Under the pieces are notes generated by a model, which was not told the origin of the DNA, ran no database searches, and saw nothing but the letters and a program-made list of their open reading frames with translations. The position numbers and the translations under genes are program-made. A stretch of DNA of 51,133 bases, taken from the NCBI GenBank assembly GCA_037447655.1, contig JBBHKE010000780.1, forward strand, positions 21,778-72,910, in the 5' to 3' direction. Shown here piece by piece: positions 20,719 through 31,737 of this stretch (positions are counted from its first letter, which is position 1; the number at the start of each line of letters is the position of its first letter). Origin of the DNA: Zygnema cylindricum. Its lineage: Eukaryota; Streptophyta; Zygnematophyceae; Zygnematales; Zygnemataceae.

Positions 20719-21660
20719 TCAACTCCCTTCAAAAACAACAAATACATTTATATATATTTTCCTTTCCTTTTTCATTTTTCCTTCATGAAGCAACAAGCGA
20801 ATACCTTTATATTTAAGAAAGTTTTTTACGTGACCAAAAATAATTTCATCTTGTCGAACATACATTTTATTTTGCATGCCACTTTTCAAAAATCTGAGCA
20901 AAGATTTTATCCACCTCCTCCCCTTTTCATCCAACCAAAATCCACTTTCCCTTTTCCATTTCCAACAATCAGCCCCATCCCCAATTTCCAACACATACTC
21001 ATATGCTAACCTTTTTACAGGCACACCTTTATAGAGGGTATCACTCCCATTAGTGATGTCAAAACCATTACCCCCCAAATTTATCCTTAAATCAAGAGTC
21101 CCCAATAAGTTCCTCGTAAAATCTACATCTTCCGAACTCATATTTTTATCCATGATTCTCACCCCATTTTTTGAACTTTCCTTACTCTCTCCCATGGAAT
21201 TGTTTCCACTATCAATTTCTAAATTTATTCCCAATAAATAATTCTCCTCCCCTATACCTTTCATTAAACATTCCTCTTCTCCCCTATCCTTTAGAACCCC
21301 TTCTAGTTTCACGTCTCCCCTTTCCTCAGAATCCGTTGAAGTCTCCCTTTCCGACAAGTTTTCTGTTTCCAAAATATCTATGAAACTATCCTCAATTGTT
21401 TGAACTCCGTCAAGTATTCCCTCTCTCTTTACTTCCCTTATACCTCCAAAAGCACAATGTTGCTTACGTGGAATTTTTGTGTGCTTTTCTCTCTTCCCCA
21501 TACTACAGATGCGGAGATGCTCCAACATATCTTCATCCTCTTTCTCCTCTTCCCCTTCTTTCTCCTCATCCACATTCCAACTTCTAAGTTTTTTCAAACA
21601 AGGGCATTCCTCTATATAATGATCCGGTTCCCTACAAAAGAAGCAAACCCCTTTTTTCAA
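20719..21660 (-). CDS. Gag zinc knuckle fused in frame to RNase H remnant
   Basis: This is a 313-codon open frame. Residues 6-19 form a CCHC zinc knuckle (C6, C9, H14, C19), the nucleic-acid-binding motif of gag. PRKQHCAFGG near residue 65 equals the segment just before protease in the intact family A protein. Residues about 172-300 match its RNase H: GTLDLRINLGG, SDTLYKGVPVKR, GDGADCW, WIKSLLRFLKSG. One aspartate (SD) is kept, but the STMEAEYM and FCDNQ blocks holding the other acidic residues are lost, so catalysis is unlikely. Protease, integrase and RT have been removed without breaking the frame. The middle is acidic and serine/glutamate-rich. Either the fusion is recent enough to remain open or the chimera does something for the element. 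Confidence 0.7.
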   Translation of the reverse strand: MKKGVCFFCREPDHYIEECPCLKKLRSWNVDEEKEGEEEKEDEDMLEHLRICSMGKREKHTKIPRKQHCAFGGIREVKREGILDGVQTIEDSFIDILETENLSERETSTDSEERGDVKLEGVLKDRGEEECLMKGIGEENYLLGINLEIDSGNNSMGESKESSKNGVRIMDKNMSSEDVDFTRNLLGTLDLRINLGGNGFDITNGSDTLYKGVPVKRLAYEYVLEIGDGADCWKWKRESGFWLDEKGRRWIKSLLRFLKSGMQNKMYVRQDEIIFGHVKNFLKYKGIRLLLHEGKMKKERKIYINVFVVFEGS

Positions 21661-22580
21661 AGCTCTCGTTTCTTTTTCTCTCCCTCTCTTTCTACCAAAG
21701 TTCCGATAAGGATTACCTTTGTCTTTCTTCCTCTCATCACGCTTCCCGTCGTCACCGCCGTTCCTCTTATCAGGCTTCCGCTAATCACCACCAGCTGTAA
21801 ATGCAATCACTCCGTCACTTCCTCTACGAAGCTCCAAAGTGTTTTCTCTCACAAGAATTATCCCCATGGTAGAGCTCAAGTCCATCAGGAGACATCCATT
21901 GCCTGCATACCACAAATAATGTTTTCGTACTTATCTAGGAGTTTCATAAATAGTGTATTAATCTTCCTCTCCTCAGATTCTACATATCCCGCACTTGCAA
22001 GCTCAACATATAGCGCAGCAATATCATTGCAAGACTCTATCATGCTCCCACCTTTACAACCATAGGCATCTATTTCTTGTTTTACTAATTGCTGCCTCTG
22101 AACAGACTCACTCTTATAAATCTGACTTAGTGCTTCCCATATCTCTGAAGACTTCGTTACGTTTATAAGAGTGATAGCGATGGACTTAGACACGTTTCTA
22201 AGTATGAGATGTTTTGCTATAGTGTTTTTGTATTCCCATATTTTTCTGTCATTTTCTTCAGTTTTAATCCCTACAAGTGGTACCATAGGTGAGAGCCTAG
22301 CTCCCCTCACCATAGGTGTCCCTTTTTCCTTCTCCCCTATTTCTCCATCCACGGCAAGGTTTTTCCCTTCACCTTCCGTTGCCTCTGAACTTCGGTTGAT
22401 ATTCTAGGCAGTCTTAGATGATTCTCCATAGTAAGCTCCTCCAAAGCCAGGTGGCAGAAATCTCACTTGTGCCGAAACAATTCCCTATAAGTGCTTCTCG
22501 AAAAGCAATCCCTCCATCATAAATCCCTAATAAGTTAAGCCTGTTCCATCAAACATAGGCACCATAGATGGTGGGCCCAT
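21661..22580 (-). pseudogene. Family B gag, N-terminal and middle part, broken
   Basis: From the ATG inside the primer-binding site the frame reads MGPPSMVPMFDGTGLTY and then stops. It resumes as a 155-codon frame (22352-21885) with KHLILRNVSKSIA, SSEIWEALSQIYKS, QRQQLVKQEIDAYGCKGGSM and KINTLFMKLLDKYENI. These correspond to the UBN2-type gag of family A. Downstream GIILVRENTLELRRGS continues in another phase, followed by a TAG where family A has tryptophan, then joins the zinc-knuckle frame. At least three lesions separate the gag start from the knuckle, so a full gag cannot be made. Confidence 0.8.
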
Positions 22581-22584
22581 AACC
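22570..22584 (-). promoter_or_regulatory. Primer-binding site of family B
   Basis: The minus strand GGTTATGGGCCCACC abuts the 5' LTR. It is identical to the sites at 19038 and 45826. Confidence 0.75.
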
Positions 22585-23756
22585 TGAAACTCTGTGTGCT
22601 CCATTGCCCATCGAAATCGCTAATCCAAAAGAAGCTTATCTAGATAGTGCCGGCTCTAAGTTGATATAAACCCAAATGAGTGACCCTTTGACAATCACGA
22701 ACCCATTATAGCTTCACCCTAATGAAATAAGACTTTCTGTGTGCTCAGTTCCACCACAGAATGCAAAGTTAGAATATGAGTTTTGGACACATTCACCTAC
22801 TTTGACTTTCCCATAGAAATACAGCCACCCTGGCAGGCAAAAACTTTAACCGACTAACCCTTGTGTAGCTTGGACTCCCTTGAGTCTGCAGCTTTAAAGA
22901 ATCACTGAAAATGGTCAATTAAATTGATAGATATGAATGGTAAAAGATGACCAGTTTGTACAGGAGCTCTCTTGGAGAGAGGCTGCTCCCTACTAAATTT
23001 TTGTAAGTCGTATCTCTCTCTAAAACTCTATCTACTGATGTACGGCACCAATTATATTATTGTGTCGTACAGAAAAGTACAGGTGTCAGTTTACTTTCTG
23101 TACGACCATCGTACGACATAGCTAAAATGTCGAGACATGTCATCTCCAAATTTGTTCACGTAATCCTCGGAGATGCTGCGATCCAATGTCATTTTGCCAC
23201 GTGTCATCTTATGTGGCGATTACCGCAAACGCTGAAATTTTTTCCGCGATCTCCGCATCCTTTCCGACCGTCCGATCGAAACCAGGTGTTGATCGTAGCC
23301 GTCATGAATACGTGTGCGGTATTTGTTTCGTGTTTGAAACAAATGCAAGGTATCCGTTTCATATAGTACATTAAAATTGTACAAAAACTGTATCTATGCA
23401 TTACGTATCTATATCACGTTAAATGAACTAGTCTACGTGTAACATAATAAATATTTATCAAACCTAATGTATCCTCTCATTAATCTTAGACTTATAAGTT
23501 AAGGCTACCGGCTAATTTGACGCACGGCAGGTTCCCGGATCAAATCCTGAGACCGTCAAATATTTTAGATAACTCTATCGAGATTTGCCTTCCTGTCCTC
23601 TTTGGACAGCCTAGGCAGCCATGGATCTAACTCCTCGTCAAGTTTTCAGTGACTACAACAAGTGTGGGGAATTGAGTGAAAAGTAAGAGGCAAGCTGTCA
23701 TTGTTTTGGCTTTTATTTTACAATCTCTAGACCTATAAAATACTTAAATTTCAACA
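22585..23756 (-). repeat. Family B LTR (5' copy)
   Basis: Same structure as the 3' copy at 19515-20689, with scattered substitutions. Plus-strand ends are TGAAACTCTG and ATTTCAACA. Confidence 0.9.
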
Positions 23757-25038
23757 GCCACGTGCCGCGAGGTCATGTCACGTCCGAAAACCGCCAAGGC
23801 TGCCATTCCGGATCTCGGCGATGATGCGGGCTGTTGGATCCAAACCGGCTTTAAATGCTCGCCATTCAAAAACAAATGTCCGATAAATTTGTTTCGTGCG
23901 TACTAAAAGTCAACTAGTTTCTAAGTCCGCAATTTGTTATCCCGTTAATTGTTGTTTTGAGACAAGTGCTGGTACTGAAGATGAAGAAGATGCAGCAGTA
24001 GTCATCGTAGAACAAATCAAGAGAGGAAGCTTCCACAAATACCGTTGGCTGAACAGAAACTTTGACAGACTACAACTTTCAGAAAAATTCTCCAAACGTC
24101 CTGAATATTTGCCACAATGTAGATAACATACAAAAGAACACACACACAAAATTTCAATCAATTCCGCTCATAAATCTGTGAGATATGTAGAAATGAAATT
24201 ACATAAAACTGAGTGTACAGTTTTCATATCATTTGTTCCTAAAAATCAAATTCACTAAGTCCTACTTTTATACACCGAAACTACACTAAGCTGTACGGAG
24301 GCATTCCAGCCGTACATCTAACATTCTATCACAAATATTTACACCGAAGTTCAGACAACGTAAAGTGATAATGATCTAGTCACGCCTCGTCACTATTTGT
24401 TGGCGGCGGCTGTCAGCGGTCCGATTAGAGGATTTGGCACCGTAGAATTGACTTCACGAAGTCCAGTGGTCCTGCCGAATTTCCGTACGTCCACGGAGGA
24501 CATTCTCACGCATTCTCCCAAGTGACGACACGTGTCCCAAGTGTGAATGAACCGTGAACTCCCAACTTCACTGTCACACTAATTTCGATAAGTACTGAAC
24601 CGAACTCAACCAAAAATAGCTTAAGTCCCGAACAGCTCTCTCTCACAGCTGAGGCATAAAGAGGACTAAAGCTTTCTAAAAACAACATTAATCGGATTAA
24701 TGATATAGTTAATGTTTAAATGGAAATCAAACCCTATGTATCCTAATGGACTACTACGACAGACCGGTAGGAGCTGACGGCTACGCCTTGCTCTGTCGGT
24801 CGGAGGTTCGAGTCCTGCCGGACTCAACCTTTTGTAGAGAGTGACTTAGGTCACTCTTTAGTCGTGCCTATGGAGGTGAGGCAACCATGGCTCCACCGCC
24901 ATCTCTCTCCTTCAGTGACTACAACAAGTATGGGGGCTAGAGAGAGAAGGTGGAGGCAGGCTGCCTGTGCTTTTCTTTTAACTATTTTAACTAATTAAGA
25001 CCTAGAAAATACCTCCCCTAAATCTACTGATTTCAACA
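23757..25038 (-). repeat. Family C LTR, outer part, with an inserted segment
   Basis: This is the continuation of the LTR begun at 19053. It ends TTTCAACA at 25038 and holds the conserved CAACCATGGCTCCACC and CAGTGACTACAACAAG blocks and a perfect B-box GGTTCGAGTCC at 24805-24815. Compared with the copy at 30181-30949, roughly 700 bp (about 23929-24690) are extra. The insert contains a plus-strand frame ending SEKFSKRPEYLPQCR that I do not recognise, and I see no clear terminal repeats or TSD for it. Confidence 0.7.
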
Positions 25039-28000
25039 GTAAATGTGGGAGCGGCTGGTAAAAGATTGGAAGAGGGACGCTTGCTTTCAGCCTTACAGTT
25101 AAAGAGGGCAATCAAGAAGGGGGAGACCGTTGGTATGGTGATCGTCCAACCCGTGGATGAAACGAAGGAAGGGATTCTGGAGGAATGGAGAAAAAAAGAT
25201 CCACACTTCGAATTAAAAAGTGGTGGCGACTCATAAAAGCTTTTGTAGAGGCCCCGGAAGTCGTAACAAAGCCTCTCGAAGAGTATGCGGATGTCTTCCT
25301 TCCAAAGCTTTAAGAAGAATTACCTCCGAAGCGCGACGTAGACCACAAAATCGATCTTGTTCTCGGAGCTACACCCTCAGCTAATCGAATGTATAAGATG
25401 AGCTACAACGAATTAGACGAACTTAAAAAGCAACTCGCTCAGTAAGTCGAAGCCAGAGCAGTCGAACCGAGCAAGTCACCATATGGAGCTCCTGTCCTCT
25501 TCATGAATAAGAAAGATGGAGGTTTACGTATGTGTGAGGACTACCGAGCGCTAAACAAGTAGACAATTAAAAACGCGTACCCCCTACCAAGGATCAACAA
25601 ATTGTTAGATCGGTTAAGAGGTGCCAAATATTTTTCGAAGATAGAATTGTGAAGCGGTTACCACCAAATAAGAATAGCCGAAGAAGATGTGGAAAAGACT
25701 GCATTCCGGACTCGGTAGAATCATTTTCAATTTTTGGTTATGCCGTTCGGATTGACGAACGCACCGGCGACCTTTATGCATCTAATAAATTCTATCTTTC
25801 TGCAGTATTTAGACGCTTTCGTAATAGTCTTCTTAGACAACATCTTCGTGTACAGCAAGACATTGGAGGATCACGTGGAGCACCTGCGGATGGTCTTACA
25901 GGTCCTTAGGGAGAACAAGCTGTACGCGAAGAGGAGTAAATGTGACTTCTTGAAAGAGAAAATTGATTTTTTGGGTCATGTGGTGATCCGAGATGGGATC
26001 GCAGTGGATCCGAACAAAACTAGGGCACTTAAGGAGTGGCCGCAGCCAACTAACGTTACAGAGTTACGGAGCTTTCTTGGATTATGCTCCTACCATCGAC
26101 GACTTGTCGAAGGTTTCGCAAAAATTGCTGCACCGCTCACGGACCTCCTTAAGAATGACATGCCCTTTGAGTGGAAAACGGCGCAAGGGGCAGCCTTTGA
26201 CACGCTAAAGAAGCGGTTGGTTACTGCCCTTATGTTAGTCGTTCCCGCTCTTGAGTTACCTTGGACGATGATTAGTGACACCAGTGATACGGCTACTTGA
26301 GCGATTCTTATGTAAGATCATGGAAAAGGCCTGCAACCTATTGCCTATGACAGCCGGAAGCTAAAAGCAACAGAACTTAATTGGGCTACGGATGAGAAAG
26401 AGACAATATCGATCATTAATGCCTTAAAAGTCTGGAAGTGCTACGTTCAAGGGAAGCCGATCACTGTAATCATAGATCACCACGCATTACACTATCTCCA
26501 AACGCAACCCAAATTATCGAAGAAATAAGTCAGGTGGATGACTTTTCTTCAAACCTTGGGACCAGAGCAAACTATCGAATATAAACCGGGCAAGACAAAC
26601 CCGGCGGATGCATTGTCGAAGAGACATGGTGAAGCTGCGCTAGTGACGGAGCAAGTATCGCAACCAGAAGAGAAAATGTTGCGGGAAGGGACACCGCCGC
26701 AGCGGACAAAACGCAGAGTTGGAAAGTCAGCGCAATAACAAGTAAGGTGCAACTGGATGAGCCGTGGCTAAATAAGATTAGGGTCGTGTACGACGACGAT
26801 GATACAATCAAGGAACTAGTCAAAAGGAAGATTTCGATTCATCCGCCAACGCTATGTGGCGGTACAGACCGAGTCAAACAACTCGACAATGTGTTCCGAC
26901 AAATAAGGAGTTACGTCCGTTGCTCTTCCGTTGACTTCGGAGGGCTATGATTCCATATTTGTCGTCGTGGATTACCTTACGAAAATGGCGCATTTCCTAC
27001 CCACGAAATCCACAGCCACAGCTCGGGATGTGGCAGCCTTATTCTTTCGAGAGATATTCCGTCATCACAGAATTCCAACAAAGATTGTGAGTGATCGCGA
27101 TAGGAAATTTGTTAGTCATTTTTGGACAGTTCTGTTCCAGTTGTGTGGGACGTAGTTAGCCATGTCCACGGCGTACCACCCTCAGACCGACGGTCAGACC
27201 GAAAGAGTAAACATGACATTGGAGGAAGCTTTACATGCTTATGTATCGCTGCACCAAACAAATTGGGTAAATCATTTGACGGCGATTGAGGTAGCATTCA
27301 ACAGTGATGTACACTCATCCACTAACGCTACGCCATTCTCCCTCAACGGGCGACAGCCTTTCCTTCCCCAAAACTTAGTGGGCACCGAATGCCCAACACC
27401 GGTCGCTATGGACTTTGCACGGACGCTGCAGGTGAATCTGCATAAAGCGGCGAAGGCCCTTCAACAAGCAAAAGATCGTCAAAAATCGCAGGGTGACGCT
27501 CTTCAGAAGGACATTGACTTTAATGTAGGGGACAAGGTTCGACTTAACATGACAAATATGTCGTTACTGAGTGCCCTTTTAACAAAAATTAACAACGAAG
27601 TTTACACGCCCGTTCACGATTCTTTCCAAAATAAATGAGGTGGCCTACAAATTGGATATTCCACAAGATTGGCATATTCACAATGTGTTCCATGTTTCAC
27701 TACTCAAGTCGTTTCGCAATCTGGGTTCACTTTTTCCTCATCGTCGCCAATCTACACCGCTACCGCCAGAACAGGGTACCGCGGATGAGTACGAAGTGCA
27801 AGAAATTTTGCAATCGCGTCAAAACCAACATTCTGACTCTAGGCAATATTTAGTGCGGTGGAAAGGTTACGGAATGGAGGACGATTTTTCGGTAGACGAA
27901 AAGGATCTTCATTCACCTGATTTACTACGCAGGTTTAAGCAGAGTGCGACACTCAGCATAATCGGGGGGGCAGTCGCAATAAGCGCAATGGGGGAACGAA

Positions 28001-28044
28001 TCGCTGTATCGCAACCGTCGCAGTCATTTTGGGAACCCGATTAG
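25039..28044 (+). pseudogene. Ty3/chromovirus pol remnant with chromodomain
   Basis: Order: protease-RT linker (LLSALQLKRAIKKGE), RT, RNase H, integrase core, chromodomain. RT has [40 protein letters not shown] and the catalytic block as [10 protein letters not shown], where the second aspartate is asparagine. RNase H ends IEYKPGKTNPADALSKR. The HHCC zinc region and the first integrase aspartate are deleted before SEGYDSIFVVVDYLTKMAHF. The second D (IVSDRDRKF) and E (HPQTDGQTERVN) remain. The chromodomain (about 27787-27938) has EYEVQEIL and YLVRWKGYG, with the third aromatic-cage position changed to F. RT and RNase H lie in one frame with at least seven nonsense codons. There is a frame change before the chromodomain. 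Gag and protease are missing because the DNA is joined directly to a family C LTR. Confidence 0.92.
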
Positions 28045-28112
28045 GGGATGCAACGGCAATGGTAACTGACTAAGTCAACGTGGTTGCGCAACCACCGGAG
28101 CACAACATAGTA

Positions 28113-29714
28113 ATGGTGCCGTTAAAGAATCGCAACGCCACCGTTGCGCTGGCAGAAAAGCCCAACGCCGTAGTTGTGAATCATAACCTTGGTGAGGTCG
28201 AAACCTCTGTATCGTCGCTTCAGCGCAACTTACCAAATAATGGACGCTGCGATCATCTCACACATTGCGTCGCTTCGAAGAGTCCTACTGTAAAACTCTC
28301 AACCCTCTCACCTAAAGCCGCCACTAGTTCTCACAACCAACCTATAAGAAGCAGTCAGAAGAGCATCTCGCTTCGCACCCCTAGCTTACCTCCACTTTTC
28401 AAGTTGCCTGAACTATCTTATACAACCCCATCCATGACGTTGTCATCCTCACCACCACCAAAGAGGAGGAGACTCATACGGGTGGGGCAGGAGAATGCAC
28501 ATCGCCGAGATAGATTGTTGGTCGCGGCGGAGGTCATGGTAGAGGCTTACAAAAGACAACGAATGGTGGAAGAACCGGCGCAGGGAGAGAATGCTACAAG
28601 TGCGGGGGGACTTGCTGAAACTAGTGGAGGGGAGGGGTCAGAAAATTCCCAGGACCAAGAGTATAACCCAGTTAAAGAGGGGGACAGAGAAGATGAGGAG
28701 GATCTTGAACTCTCCGACGCAGAGGAGCCGGAGCGGGAACCAACACCCCCACCGATGGAAGAACGTGCCTCTAATCCAGAGGTGATGACGGATCTAAATA
28801 AAGAGAGTACCGCCGACGAGCAGTAATCAGAGAGCTCCGAAAAGAAGGCCGAGGCGCAATATCCTAGCAAGGATGAGGTGTTTGCCTTTCAACGAGAGGA
28901 CAGGGAAACGGAAAGGGAAAGCGAAAAAGAAGAAGAAATACCTGACTATCTTTTTCCACCACCTATCGACCCGCAACATCCGGATCTCGCTTTCAGTTTT
29001 GCCAAACGTTACTACTGGGATCCTTCAGAGTGGCCGCCAGCGTGGCGCACATGAAAGTCTGGACATCCAATCAACATTCTTACCAGTGTGCCGTCACACC
29101 CGGCATGGAATTTCATCAGGACGAAGGACCTGGTGAACAATCATAAAGGTTATGTGCAGTTAAACTCTCATGCAGTACCGTTCGTAGAGGTGGTCGATGA
29201 CCACTACCAGTACAGGGCGAACGTCCCCGAATTACTCCACCACTATGACCCATGGGATGTCCGCCCGCACGACATTATTTTGCGGGCAAAAGTCACACCA
29301 GAAGTGCGAGCACTCAAGTTAGCCCGGAAAAATGCTCTACAGCGAGCCTGAGCTGCCAAGAAGCACGTTTCATTCAAATTGAGAAAAGTACCTCGGTGGG
29401 AACCGGCGGACGAAGAGGCAACAGAGGCCCCAAAAATCGCGGTACCAGAAGCCCCCCAAAGTCTGGCAGCGGAGGCATCTGCACTTGAGAGCGCTCCTCC
29501 ACAACTAGAAGAGCAAGCGGCTGCACCAAAAGCAAAAGGGGACCAGCTACTGAAGCGAATCGTTAAGAGACGCTTAGCAGCGGCGGATGGCCACATCGCA
29601 TTCTTGGAGACCCGATGTGTGCAGCTCCAAAATCAGTTGAATACCCTGCGTGAAGAGTTTGAGGAGTATCGAGAAGAAACTTACGCAATGCTTCGTCAGC
29701 TGCAATCTCCCTGA
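28113..29714 (+). pseudogene. Accessory ORF downstream of chromovirus integrase, family 1
   Basis: About 530 codons lie in a single frame with three in-frame stops (28824, 29052, 29349) and no frameshift. First ATG at 28113. The N-terminal third has a basic NLS-like PPPKRRRLIR, then a long acidic stretch (EDEEDLELSDAEEPERE). The middle has IPDYLFPPP, YWDPSEWPPAWR and a domain with VPSHPAWNF, YRANVPELLHHYDPWDVRP. The C-terminus has a basic patch (KLRKVPRWEP), an alanine/proline-rich linker and a coiled coil (AFLETRCVQLQNQLNTLREE) to the stop. I know no family with this layout. The same layout and motifs recur, strongly diverged, at 37890-38780. It follows the chromodomain, a position where chromoviruses normally have only the 3' LTR. 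Confidence 0.7.
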
Positions 29715-30180
29715 GTAAACAACATTCAGCGGGACGCTGAATATTTGGTACGATACAGGCTGCTGCAGTTGCGGTTCAGAGCAGCGCAGGTGCGATGCCA
29801 GACTAGCGCACCATAGCAGTGTAGCAGTATAGCAACGCAGCGTAGCAGTATAGCAACGCCGCAAAATGTAGATTAGACTACAATGTATTAAAAGATAGTT
29901 TGGTTAGATCGTGGTTGACCGAAAAGGTCCACGTATACATAATTGGAACGAAGTTTACTAGCAGCTGATTAGTTTAAATAGTCTATTAGTCTTAGTCAAC
30001 GGAGACTCTTCAATAGACCTTTACAGTGTGCTTCCAATCTTGTAATCTCTTCCTGATTAATAAAGTTCAATCCTTTCTGTGAACGTTGTGTACTTACTGT
30101 CGCAACGAGGGGATATTTTGGGATTATTCCGCTGTGCAATTAGATTGTGGTGTTATTAGTTTGCCCCTTTTACACTCCGA
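29715..30180 (+). repeat. Probable chromovirus 3' non-coding region or LTR, truncated
   Basis: Non-coding DNA after the accessory ORF has two near-identical GTAGCAGTATAGCAACGC units (about 29817-29862) and an AATAAAG polyadenylation-like signal at 30058-30064. No second copy exists in the window, so LTR boundaries cannot be fixed. It ends against a family C LTR. Confidence 0.4.
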
Positions 30181-30949
30181 CCTGTAGATTACGGCGTAGC
30201 CGTTAGCTCTAATCAGTTTGTCGTAGAAGTCCAATAAGATACATAGGGTTTGTTACATATTTAAACTTGTACATGGTCTTGACACCAATTAACTAAAATT
30301 TGAACAAAGAGACATAAAACTAGTTAAAGTTTCGGTGGGGACGTCATTTCGCACGAAATACATGATTCGGACATTTGTTTCGACGGTCGACATTCAATGT
30401 CGAATTTAATCTGACGGCATATATCACTGTCGGGATCGCGAATGGTCATTTTGTCGTTTATGGAAGTGGCATGACCAAGCGTCTCGTGGAGGGATAACAT
30501 TTGGTCGCATAAATTCAGTGGAACATACGGAGGAGTGGCAGAGTGACACGCGTCCACTCGGTGGCCTTGTCGTACACAAGCCGTACAGAAAGGACATCGA
30601 TCGTAATACCTTTTTCTACTTTATAGTTATTTGATTCTTTGTATTGCAGTAGATAGGGATTGTGAGAGGGGTTAGGACTTAGTATTTTTGGATAGAGTGT
30701 CACCTCTCTCTTTGAGAGTTTGTATAAATTGGCATTTTTTGCCACCTCATAACTTATCGGCTGGTTGGACGATTTCAGTAATTCTTTTTGCTACGGGCTC
30801 AGGGGAATCCAGCTTGCACAGGGGTGTAGTCATACTATTAGTTTGCCTTCTTGGGCAACAGTGGTTGTGGCTTGAAGTGGGTTAGTTAAAAACTATCTAG
30901 AGGCTTCCTGAATTTTGTAGTCTAATAGAGGACACAGAATTGCAATCGT
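30181..30949 (+). repeat. Family C LTR, 3' part, plus orientation
   Basis: It contains GGCGTAGCCGTTAGCTCTAA, AGGGTTTGTTAC and the GGACATTTGTTTCGAC block, and ends GGCTTCCTGAATTTTG..ACAGAATTGCA. It is the reverse complement of the family C LTR segments at 19053-19514 and 23757 onward. The 5' part is missing. Neither gag nor a primer-binding site follows. Confidence 0.75.
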
Positions 30950-31737
30950 CCCTTGTCTTTTCGATTTTAGTGCGCACGCATAAGCTAGGGTGCAATTTAA
31001 AGTAATTCAATCTTAGAGAATTTACTTTGTTTTTTAACGCAGATCAGGCAGACCCGGATTTCAAGTGTCCCTATGTGTAACAACGAAATAGTTACTTAAG
31101 GGTGTGACAATTGTATAGGCTGACAATGGGCGTAACGCATGTCAACGTCTACAACATGTGATGACGCACACTATTTTTTGTAACTGCTTTTGGCGTCGCA
31201 TGAGTTTACGTGACATTGTAGACATACCTCCTTCCAGCCCGTGCCTTTTCACGGTCGATGAAGATACACTTTGCCTTTGCTTCTCCTCTCCTCTCGACGT
31301 GAATGGCATCGAAATCTTGAGATCCTTGACAAAAGAAAATTCGTACCAAGCGCAAACAGACAAAACCAAACGAATTGTGTACTTTACTTCGTCGTACCTG
31401 AACGCAAACGAACAAAACATAACGAATAGTGTAACTTTTGTTGTCGCTTGAATTCGTTTGAAATTTATGTAAAAAGTTTTACACGTGTGAATACGTGTTC
31501 ATATTTGTTTTTCGAAAGTAGTTTGTTTTAAAACACATCGTTCTTGTGCTTTAAAGAAAACTTTGAAGATGACGTTTTTGGCGTGGACGTGGGTCGAAAA
31601 ACACAAGACGACAACATGTATTACATCTTAAATTTGATGATGACGCAAAATGTACTTTTAGTTCTTATTTTTTTGCGGTTAAAACTTACAATTACGGCTC
31701 TAATAGTACTTTCCCATGTAATAAAGTTAGAGCTATA
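30950..31737. other. Unassigned interval
   Basis: One plus-strand frame of 97 codons (31158-31451) begins MMTHTIFCNCFWRR and includes FSSPLDVNGIEILRS. It has no recognisable family and no support beyond being open. Nothing else is visible. Confidence 0.25.

Larger units (their letters stand above)
19515..23756 (-). mobile_element. Family B copia-derived element, gag plus residual RNase H (4.24 kb)
   Basis: A complete LTR-internal-LTR unit has LTRs of 1,175 and 1,172 bp and only about 1.9 kb of internal DNA. It has a primer-binding site and gag at one end and a polypurine tract (AAATAAGGGGAG) at the other. Protease, integrase and reverse transcriptase are absent, so it must be non-autonomous, like the TR-GAG class of plants. 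Flanks CCCAC (19510-19514) and GCCAC (23757-23761) form a 5-bp TSD with one change. It sits inside a family C LTR. LTR divergence by eye is about 5-8%, so it is clearly older than the element at 40439-46888. Confidence 0.88.

Noticed and set aside
24770-24840. A genuine tRNA gene around the B-box GGTTCGAGTCC
   Set aside because: The T-arm pairs imperfectly (4 of 5), and no 5' acceptor strand or plausible anticodon arm lies at the correct distance.
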